From: Saprospiraceae bacterium
GTDB taxonomy: Bacteria; Bacteroidota; Bacteroidia; Chitinophagales; Saprospiraceae
Length of the DNA stretch: 5,496 nucleotides
Reading direction: 5' to 3'
NCBI GenBank assembly: GCA_014379065.1
Contig: JACMMM010000115.1
Coordinates: 1 to 5,496, forward strand
Below are positions 1 to 5,496 of this stretch, in pieces (the stretch's first letter is position 1; the number at the start of each line of letters is the position of its first letter). The translations under genes were made by a program, and so were the position numbers. The notes under the pieces are model-generated. The model worked only from the letters and a program-made list of their open reading frames with translations. It was not told the origin of the DNA and made no database searches.

Positions 1-980
1 ATAAGCTCCAAGGAATTTGTGTCCATTGAAATGGATAAGATGATCTGGGTTATCAGCAATCCAAACTTCAGTTTCCCAAGCAATTTCCATTGTCCACTTT
101 CTAAAGTCTGCTCTTGTCAAAAAAGCAGTAATGAAAATCAGTTCTGCTTTGCAGTCCTCCAAAAGATTCTTTAGTTCATGTACCCTTATTTCAGACATTG
201 GTCCTGAACTATGAACCGCCTCAATAAGATAAAGCCAGTTGTTCTTTTTACTCAATGCAATAATATCAGGTAACTCATCATGGGAAAGTTTGAAAAAATT
301 TAATTCTTTCAAAGACTCTTCGTCAATATGCAATATCTTGTTTGAAGTGTCGCCGATATAAAGCACCCTACAGTCGCTACCAAATCGTGGCAGAAACTGT
401 TCTATAATTTCCTTTTGCAAAATATTATGCTCCCCAAGTGAAAGTTGCAAAGGTTTCCCATCTGGAAGCGTTACAGGAATTTGTTCAAGGTTTCGTTTTC
501 TTGCAAGTATTTCAGCAAGCGAAGGTTTGTTTTTAATAAAAGCCTTTAGATTTTTGTTCCATGCCGCTGTGCCATAGCTTACAATCAAGGTTTAAAATCA
601 GGGTGCAAAGCGTAGCCTCGAGTGGGGTCATTGGTTGCAGCACTTAAATTGTCGCCACTATTTATTATAAGATCAGCAATGACGAGAAGTTTCAAATCTT
701 TGCGTCTAATATCGTCATAAGAACCAGGCGAAATATTTTCTTCAAAGTTATTGTTGACAATTGTAATTATTTCTCTTGTTTTAAGGTGCGATTTGTCAGA
801 AGCCTTTGCCCAATCTTGGGTCACGGAAGCGACTGCTAAAAAGCAAACAGCCATTTTTTCTAAACCTCGTTCCGTTTTTGTATTAATAGGAATGCCAACA
901 CTTTCTAAAATATCAAGTGCTTCATTAATGATTTTTTGGACAGGTATAGATTTGGTGCTTTTTGCAATGTATGTTTTCAT
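1..980 (-). pseudogene. BsuBI/PstI-family type II restriction endonuclease, frameshifted, C-terminus beyond window
   Basis: Type II restriction endonuclease of the BsuBI/PstI family (prototypes recognise CTGCAG), a cytoplasmic DNA-cleaving enzyme. It is read as two frames. The first, from ATG 980-978, gives the N-terminal winged-helix-like domain with the family signature SYDDIRRKDLKLL and ATNDPTRGYALHPDFK, then hits TGA at 587-585. The second is open from 591 to the window edge and resumes with TLIVSYGTAAWNKN, then LPDII (Asp codon 267-265), LIEAVHSSGP (Glu codon 222-220) and HLIHFNGHKFLGAY, the usual end of the family; the P-D...E-A-V arrangement resembles a PD-(D/E)xK nuclease core. Restoring one A at 591-593 joins the halves into about 327 residues, close to the known 316-326, so only the last few residues and the stop lie outside. 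ATG 1010 is a possible earlier start, but 980 is preferred because it follows the methyltransferase stop by 2 nt. Family assignment is firm; whether the frameshift is real or a sequencing error is open. Confidence 0.88.
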
Positions 981-982
981 GC

Positions 983-1135
983 TTAAAATAAGGTCAGCAC
1001 CATGTTGCATGAATAGTCTTGTTCAATAATTTCTTCCGCAGTGTAAAGTTCCCCTAATTTATAACAAGCCTTCAGCGATTGAGCAAGTTGATACGCTAAC
1101 AACGGTGGAACAGCATTTCCAATTTGGTTACCCAT
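983..1135 (-). pseudogene. DNA C5-cytosine methyltransferase, C-terminal remnant (motif X)
   Basis: The last 50 codons of a modification methyltransferase. ATG 1135-1133 opens MGNQIGNAVPPLLAYQLAQS, which matches conserved motif X of C5-cytosine methyltransferases (GNAVPPxLA), followed by a short helical tail and TAA at 985-983. In-frame just upstream is TGA (1144-1142). None of the three minus frames of 1136-1260 shows the expected preceding motif IX (R-E-x-A-R-L-Q-x-F-P) or the catalytic PCQ motif. The ATG is probably an internal Met, not a true start, and the gene is truncated by a junction near 1136-1142. The intact enzyme would protect the host site from the neighbouring BsuBI/PstI-like nuclease; the 2-nt spacing to that gene indicates a shared operon. 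The fragment lacks the AdoMet-binding and catalytic parts, so it cannot be active. A frameshift in the A-run at 1136-1142 cannot fully replace truncation as the explanation, because no upstream frame resembles a methyltransferase. Confidence 0.75.
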
Positions 1136-1217
1136 ATTTTTTCACTTGCAAACATAGAAATTAAAACTAAAAGTTTGGATCAAATTTTCAAGTATGTCCA
1201 AAACCCAAAACAACGAG

Positions 1218-1225
1218 TAAGTTTG
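1218..1225 (+). promoter_or_regulatory. candidate Bacteroidota -7 promoter element for the GH2-GH53 gene
   Basis: TAAGTTTG fits the Bacteroidota -7 consensus TAnnTTTG and lies 33 nt before the chosen ATG at 1259, which would leave a leader of roughly 25-30 nt. No convincing -33 TTG is found at the usual 17-23 nt spacing, so this is a weak, single-element match. The rest of 1136-1258 shows no other regulatory motif, operator or Shine-Dalgarno sequence. Confidence 0.2.
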
Positions 1226-1258
1226 CCAGAGCTTGAATCCTCTTCAACAATCCTCTGC

Positions 1259-4200
1259 ATGACTATTTCTGGCAAATTCCTCCTCCCTTTCCTCCTCTTG
1301 TTTACTGGCCAATTAGCAGCCCAAACCAGAACCCACCAAAACTTCGACCGCAACTGGAAGTTCGCCTTCGGCCATGCTCAAAACCCCGAAAAAGATTTCA
1401 ACTACAGCCTTGAAACCGTTTTCGCCAAGTCCGGTGGCGCTTCTAACACCGCCATTGAACCACGTTTCAAGGACAGTTTATGGCGATCCTTAAACCTTCC
1501 GCATGAGTGGGCAGTGGAATTGCCTTTTGTAAATGACCCGGCATTTAACGTCATGGCGCATGGCTACAAACCGCTGGGTGGGAATTACCCTGAAACCAGC
1601 ATCGGTTGGTACCGAAAGCATTTTTCGGTAGCAAAAACCGAGGATGGCAAGCGCTTTCAGGTTCAGTTTGACGGCGTTTTTCGCGATGCGGAGTTTTGGA
1701 TCAATGGTTTTTACCTCGGCAACAACAAGAGTGGTTATATCGGTGTAGCCTATGACATCACGGATTTTCTGCGGTTTGATGGTGATAATGTGCTCGTTGT
1801 GCGGGTGGATGAGACTCAATATGAAGGTTGGTTTTACGAGGGCGCGGGGATTTATCGGCACGTTTGGCTCAATTCGTTTGCGGAAAATCATATTGCGCAC
1901 AACGGCATTTTTGCCCATGCGAAAATGGAAGGAAGTTACGCCACGCTCAGCGTCGAAGCCGAGCTTGTGAATGATGGCAATGCCGCCGCCGATCTAACCA
2001 CTGAGGTCCTTTTGACTGGCCGCGAAGGAGGATTTGTTGCGCATAGCAAGTTGCAAAACTTGCATCTGGAAATCAACCAGTCAGGCGTTTCACGTCATGT
2101 GCTGAAATTATACAACCCCATACTTTGGGACTTGGACGCGCCGTACCTGCACCGAATCCAGGTTGTGGTGAAAAAATCGGGCAAAGTCGTGGACCGGCAA
2201 ACATTGAAATTCGGCTTCCGAAACATCGAAATCAAACCCGACGGACTATTATTGAACGGCAAAAAACTAAAAATCCTCGGCGTCAATTGCCATCAGGATC
2301 ATGCAGGTGTGGGCAGCGCCTTGCCCGATTATCTTCAATATTATCGCATTGATTTGCTCAAAAACCTGGGTGTGAATGCTTACCGGACCAGTCACAACCC
2401 GCCCACGCCCGAACTTTTGGATGCCTGTGACAGCCTCGGCATGTTGGTCATGGACGAAACGCGGTTGCTCAACAGCGGCGTAGAATACATGGATCAGTTC
2501 GTGCGGATGTTGAAACGGGATCGCAGCCGAACCTGTGTTTTTATGTGGTCTATAGGCAACGAAGAAGGCTGGATTCACACTACACCTACCGGGAAATGCA
2601 TCGCTGAAACCTTCCTGAAAAAACAGGCTGAACTTGATCCGACCCGCACTGCTACTTACGCCGCCGATGTGCCCAACGTGTTCAAGGGCATCAATGAGGT
2701 TATCCCGGTTCGGAGTTTCAATTACCGGCAATTCGCCGTTGCCGATTACCACCACGATCACCCAACCCAACCCATTATCGGCACGGAAATGGGCAGCACT
2801 GTGACCACACGAGGCCAATATGAAAAGGATACGATTCGCGGCTACGTACCCGATCAGGACATCACCGCTCCCTGGTGGGCCAGTACGGCAGAAACCTGGT
2901 GGACGCTGGCGGCAGAAAACGACTTCTGGCTGGGTGGTTTTGTCTGGACGGGGCTGGATTACCGGGGCGAGCCGACGCCCTATGTTTGGCCGAATATCAA
3001 TTCGCATTTCGGCATTATGGACATGTGCGGATTCCCCAAAAACATCTACTACTACTATCAATCCTGGTGGACGGACAAAGACGTTCTGCACATTTCACCG
3101 CACTGGAATTGGCGGGAAAAACGCGGCCAACCCATTGATGTTTGGGTCAATTCAAATGCTGAAGAAGTCGAATTGTTTTTAAACGGCAAGAGCCTTGGCA
3201 AAAAGGTCATGCCGCGCAACAGCCACCTGAAATGGACCGTCAATTATGAGCCAGGTAAATTGGAAGCCGTCGGGACCAACTTAGGGGATGACTTAAAGTC
3301 ATCCCCTAAGTTAACGGCAAGGGTCGAAACCACCGGCGTACCGACCGAAATTGCCCTTACGCCCTATAAAACCACTATGCTCGCCGATGGCCAAGACGTG
3401 ACAGTCGTCAATGTTTCCGTGTTCGACAGTGAGGGAAGAGAAGTGCCCAATGCTGACAATTTGATCCAATTTTTCATAGAAGGCGATGCCAAAATCATCG
3501 GCGTTGGCAACGGCGATCCCTCTTGCCATGAACCCGATAAATGCGTGGACGGGGCTTGGCAACGCAGCCTTTTTAATGGAAAATGCCAGGTCATCATTCA
3601 ATCTGGGCTAAAAACGGGCAAAATTCATTTTGAAGCGCGGTCACCTAATTTATGGAAAGGTGATACGGACATCATTACCGTTGCGCCGGGCAGTGTTGCT
3701 TCGGTGACCATTGACCCAAAATATGTGCTGAAAAGCGAGGCTACCAGACCTCGTCCGGTGGACAAAATGATCGGTGCAGACATTTCTTTCTTGCCCGAAT
3801 TGGAGGCGCGAGGACTGAAATTCAAAGAAAATGGGGTCGAAGTGGACGCGATTCAGAGCCTGAAATCACACGGTTTCAACTACGTCCGATTGCGCATTTT
3901 TAATGACCCGGCGGCGGAGAAAGGCTACTCGCCTAAAGCCGGTTTTTGCGATCTGGAACACACCAAGGCCATGGCCAAACGCGTAAAAGCCGCTGGCATG
4001 AAACTGCTTTTGGACTTTCACTATAGTGATTATTGGGCCGACCCGGGCAAACAATTCAAGCCAAAAGCCTGGGAAGGGCTTGGTTTTGAGGACTTGAAAA
4101 AAGCGCTTTATGACTACACTTTTGAAGTCGTCCGTCAATTAAAAGCGCAAGGCACACCACCCGATATGGTTCAGATCGGCAATGAAATCAATCATGGCAT

Positions 4201-4672
4201 TGTTTGGCCGGAAGGCTCGGTGGCCCATTTGGATAGTCTGGCGCAACTGCTTTGCGCAGGTACTGCTGCTGTAAAATCAGTCGCGCCAGAAACGGTGATG
4301 ATGCTCCATGTGGCGCTCGGCGGACAGAATGACGAGTCGGTTTTTTTCATTGAAAATATGCTCAAGCGCGGCGTTCATTTTGATGTCATCGGAGAATCGT
4401 ATTACCCCAAATGGCACGGCACTTTGGATGATCTACGCGACAATTTGAACGATCTTGTGCGGCGTTTTGACAAAGATGTCATCGTGGTGGAATACTCCGC
4501 GAAAAAGGAAGATGTCCACAAAATCGCCTTTGATCTACCCGGCGGACACGGCAAAGGCACCTGCATTTGGGAGCCGCTCAGCACCTGGGAATCGGTGTTT
4601 GATTGGCAAGGGAATGCGAATGATTTGTTGAAATTGTATGATAGGTTTCAGGAGGAATACTTAAAAAGGTGA
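1259..4672 (+). CDS. secreted GH2 beta-galactosidase / GH53 endo-beta-1,4-galactanase fusion
   Basis: A 1137-residue bimodular enzyme predicted to degrade beta-1,4-galactan outside the cytoplasm. Residues 1-21 are a Sec signal peptide (K6, hydrophobic FLLPFLLLF, cut after AA before Q22); it has no lipobox Cys and no obvious C-terminal sorting domain. GH2 part: jelly-roll sugar-binding domain ~28-203 (LPHEW 80-84, GWYRK from 116), Ig-like domain ~204-320, TIM barrel ~325-620 with GVNCHQDH 341-348, RTSHNPP 376-382, acid/base E435 in GNEE and nucleophile E510 in GTEMG; then DUF4982-like ~622-692 and a GH2 C5-type Ig domain ~693-812 (GVGNGDP 748-754). GH53 part ~835-1137: MIGAD 837-841, HYSDYW 921-926, acid/base E976 in QIGNE, nucleophile E1078 in VVEYS, WEP 1104-1106. 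ATG 1259 is chosen because it starts the signal peptide; ATG 1124 would add 45 unlikely residues overlapping the methyltransferase remnant. Substrate is inferred from the families; GH2 alone could also be another exo-beta-glycosidase. Confidence 0.93.
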   Translation: MTISGKFLLPFLLLFTGQLAAQTRTHQNFDRNWKFAFGHAQNPEKDFNYSLETVFAKSGGASNTAIEPRFKDSLWRSLNLPHEWAVELPFVNDPAFNVMAHGYKPLGGNYPETSIGWYRKHFSVAKTEDGKRFQVQFDGVFRDAEFWINGFYLGNNKSGYIGVAYDITDFLRFDGDNVLVVRVDETQYEGWFYEGAGIYRHVWLNSFAENHIAHNGIFAHAKMEGSYATLSVEAELVNDGNAAADLTTEVLLTGREGGFVAHSKLQNLHLEINQSGVSRHVLKLYNPILWDLDAPYLHRIQVVVKKSGKVVDRQTLKFGFRNIEIKPDGLLLNGKKLKILGVNCHQDHAGVGSALPDYLQYYRIDLLKNLGVNAYRTSHNPPTPELLDACDSLGMLVMDETRLLNSGVEYMDQFVRMLKRDRSRTCVFMWSIGNEEGWIHTTPTGKCIAETFLKKQAELDPTRTATYAADVPNVFKGINEVIPVRSFNYRQFAVADYHHDHPTQPIIGTEMGSTVTTRGQYEKDTIRGYVPDQDITAPWWASTAETWWTLAAENDFWLGGFVWTGLDYRGEPTPYVWPNINSHFGIMDMCGFPKNIYYYYQSWWTDKDVLHISPHWNWREKRGQPIDVWVNSNAEEVELFLNGKSLGKKVMPRNSHLKWTVNYEPGKLEAVGTNLGDDLKSSPKLTARVETTGVPTEIALTPYKTTMLADGQDVTVVNVSVFDSEGREVPNADNLIQFFIEGDAKIIGVGNGDPSCHEPDKCVDGAWQRSLFNGKCQVIIQSGLKTGKIHFEARSPNLWKGDTDIITVAPGSVASVTIDPKYVLKSEATRPRPVDKMIGADISFLPELEARGLKFKENGVEVDAIQSLKSHGFNYVRLRIFNDPAAEKGYSPKAGFCDLEHTKAMAKRVKAAGMKLLLDFHYSDYWADPGKQFKPKAWEGLGFEDLKKALYDYTFEVVRQLKAQGTPPDMVQIGNEINHGIVWPEGSVAHLDSLAQLLCAGTAAVKSVAPETVMMLHVALGGQNDESVFFIENMLKRGVHFDVIGESYYPKWHGTLDDLRDNLNDLVRRFDKDVIVVEYSAKKEDVHKIAFDLPGGHGKGTCIWEPLSTWESVFDWQGNANDLLKLYDRFQEEYLKR
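3278..3312 (+). repeat. 35-bp palindrome inside the GH2 C-terminal region
   Basis: Two perfect 17-nt inverted arms, AACTTAGGGGATGACTT (3278-3294) and its reverse complement (3296-3312), surround a single A at 3295. It lies in frame in the GH2-GH53 gene and encodes about N674-L685 (NLGDDLKSSPKL), between the DUF4982-like domain (ending EPGKLEAVGT) and the next Ig domain (TARVETTG). Family members usually have a shorter turn at this place, so the extra hydrophilic residues look inserted. It resembles a small dispersed palindromic element of the REP or RPE kind rather than a terminator: no T-run follows and translation passes through. Whether copies exist elsewhere in the genome cannot be seen here. 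Confidence 0.85.
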
Positions 4673-4718
4673 GGCAAACAATTTTTGGAAACCAAATCCC
4701 TTCAGATTTCTGAATAAG

Positions 4719-4748
4719 AGATTGTGGTTTCAGTGAAACCACAATCTT
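4719..4748 (+). terminator. hairpin terminator after the GH2-GH53 gene
   Basis: AGATTGTGGTTTCA (4719-4732) and its perfect reverse complement (4734-4747) surround a single G, beginning 46 nt after the glycosidase stop codon. In RNA this would form a long stem with a small loop formed by opening the centre. Only TT follows the stem, so it lacks a classical U-tract on either strand; termination is inferred from strength and position. The same bases are also open in the frame leading into the following broken gene. Confidence 0.5.
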
Positions 4749-4782
4749 GCAACATCCACTAGTTGAAACGGTCGAAATTGCC

Positions 4783-5122
4783 ATGAGCCAACAACTTAGT
4801 CCGGCGATGGTGGCAGATTATCAAACCAAATTTGTGGACAAAAGCCTGTTGCGCCAACTACTGCATCAATGGGCGGAAGAATGGGAATTTGCTCGAATTA
4901 CATCGGACGAGACATAAATGTCTTTACGAAGTGATTGTCGAAGACACAAGGTTTGCGGCCAGATCTAAAAATCCAATGGACAGGCGGCTTGATTTCGCGG
5001 CTTATTTTTTGACGCTTATTCAGGTATTGGAAAAACGCGGGGAAAACTTTGAACAGATCAAGAAAGTCTGTCTCGAAGTCGCCCATGAATGTGTCAGACC
5101 CAAAAACAAATGGCAGCAATGA
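4783..5122 (+). pseudogene. frameshifted conserved gene, possibly L-2-amino-thiazoline-4-carboxylic acid hydrolase-like
   Basis: ATG 4783 opens MSQQLSPAMVADYQTKF...QWAEEWEFARITSDET and stops at TAA 4915. The next frame then carries KCLYEVIVEDTRFAARS, LDFAAYFLTLIQVLEKRG, VCLEVAHECVRPKNKWQQ and TGA 5120-5122. Adding one base after ACA (4912-4914) makes a continuous ...SDETNKCLYEVIVEDTR... reading, so this is one gene with a single-base deletion. The pattern (helical, EWxFAR, EDTRxA, DRRLDFAAYFL, RPKN) reminds me of proteins annotated as L-2-amino-thiazoline-4-carboxylic acid hydrolase-like; this is from memory and tentative. In such proteins I would expect roughly 100 more residues with a Cys-containing C-terminal domain, which is absent. 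The open frame also extends upstream to 4714 without an ATG and reads LQHPLVETVEIA just before the Met, which looks like lost N-terminal coding sequence. No signal peptide or membrane segment is seen. It ends 21 nt before the acetyltransferase start. Confidence 0.6.
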
Positions 5123-5143
5123 AACATTAATTATTCACAAACC

Positions 5144-5496
5144 ATGAACCTGCCCCCCTACGATACTTTTCCAAACCTTTCAGGCGACAACATCCTGTTG
5201 CGTGAAATCCTGGATGATGACATTAAAAACATCATTGAAATTTCACGTTACGACGCTGTTCCAGCAAAAAACGTAGATGAAGCGGCGGCAATGCAGGAAA
5301 AAATCAATCAGAATTACCAGGACGGCAATTCGATTCATTGGGGCATTGCAGATAAAGCAAGCAATACCATCGTCGGGACTTGCGGCTATTATAGAGGATT
5401 GGACAAAAGCGAAGGCGAACTAGGTTGTATTTTGTTGTCGCAATTTAAAGGGAAAGGTTATATGACCGCTGCCATGCAATTGGCTATTCAGTTTGG
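5144..5496 (+). CDS. GNAT family N-acetyltransferase, RimJ/RimL-like (3' end outside window)
   Basis: The first 117 codons of a GNAT acetyltransferase, a cytoplasmic enzyme that moves an acetyl group from acetyl-CoA to an amine. The start region has NILLREILDDDIKNII (residues 16-31), the usual first strand and helix of the Acetyltransf_3 (RimJ/RimL/SpeG-like) group; HWGIADKASNTIVGTCGYY (65-83) is the central beta-hairpin; and ELGCILLSQFKGKGYMTAAM (92-111) is motif A with the acetyl-CoA pyrophosphate loop Q100-x-x-G103-K-G105-Y106. Family members are about 165-185 residues, so about a third is missing beyond the window. ATG 5144 is chosen as the first Met before the domain; no Shine-Dalgarno sequence precedes it, which is normal for Bacteroidota. 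The substrate (ribosomal protein N-terminus, antibiotic or small amine) cannot be told. It is probably co-transcribed with, or independent of, the broken gene 21 nt upstream. Confidence 0.88.
   Translation, partial: MNLPPYDTFPNLSGDNILLREILDDDIKNIIEISRYDAVPAKNVDEAAAMQEKINQNYQDGNSIHWGIADKASNTIVGTCGYYRGLDKSEGELGCILLSQFKGKGYMTAAMQLAIQF

Noticed and set aside
751..1029. A 92-codon plus-strand frame opposite the nuclease N-terminal domain.
   Set aside because: The minus strand carries conserved BsuBI/PstI family sequence here; the plus reading has no recognisable features.
1124..1258. In-frame upstream extension of the glycosidase from ATG 1124 (45 extra residues).
   Set aside because: It would bury the clear signal peptide starting at M 1259 and overlap the methyltransferase remnant; the residues resemble no domain.
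2267..3091. A 274-codon open frame on the minus strand opposite the GH2 barrel.
   Set aside because: It lies wholly opposite a strongly recognised catalytic domain, shows no known motif, and is a typical shadow of G+C-rich third positions.
4701..4714. Small inverted repeat TTCAG-ATTT-CTGAA.
   Set aside because: Only 5-bp A/T-rich arms, overshadowed by the 14-bp hairpin immediately downstream.
4832..5122. A separate 96-residue protein starting at ATG 4832.
   Set aside because: Its first ~25 residues are out-of-frame readings of the better N-terminal frame from 4783; only the part after about 4915 looks like real protein, so a frameshifted single gene fits better.
1..5496. CRISPR array, tRNA/rRNA gene, IS element or riboswitch.
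   Set aside because: No regularly spaced repeats, no tRNA or rRNA-like sequence, no transposase reading or terminal repeats, and no intergenic stretch long enough for a convincing riboswitch were seen.

Overview
The window looks like a piece of a Bacteroidota chromosome. The evidence is a long secreted glycoside hydrolase with a Sec signal ending in AA|Q, a domain order known from Bacteroides-type galactan systems, no Shine-Dalgarno sequence before any start, and one TAnnTTTG-like promoter element. The genus cannot be told from the sequence; a Saprospiraceae-like or Cytophaga-like origin is only a guess. The left ~1.1 kb is visibly richer in A+T than the glycosidase gene, which fits separately acquired DNA.

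Left part (1-1135, minus strand): the decayed end of a type II restriction-modification operon. The last 50 codons of a DNA C5-cytosine methyltransferase (motif X, GNAVPP) are followed after 2 nt by a BsuBI/PstI-family restriction endonuclease gene. The methyltransferase is cut off at its 5' side near 1136-1142. The endonuclease has lost one base in a short A/T run near 591, which splits it into two frames. Neither gene should give an intact product as read.

Centre (1259-4672, plus strand): one 1137-residue secreted enzyme that joins a complete GH2 beta-galactosidase-like module to a complete GH53 endo-beta-1,4-galactanase module. All four expected catalytic glutamates are present. It looks like a one-chain machine for beta-1,4-galactan (pectic galactan, type I arabinogalactan): the GH53 part cuts the chain and the GH2 part trims the released galacto-oligosaccharides. 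No SusC/SusD, sensor or transporter gene lies beside it here. A 35-bp near-perfect palindrome sits in frame inside the GH2 C-terminal region and looks like a small inserted palindromic element.

Right part (4673-5496, plus strand): a strong hairpin (probable terminator), then a frameshifted and probably truncated gene that may belong to the L-2-amino-thiazoline-4-carboxylic acid hydrolase-like family, then the first 117 codons of a RimJ/RimL-type GNAT acetyltransferase that runs off the window. So an intact, apparently functional galactanase fusion is flanked by broken genes on both sides. No tRNA, rRNA, CRISPR array or insertion sequence was seen.
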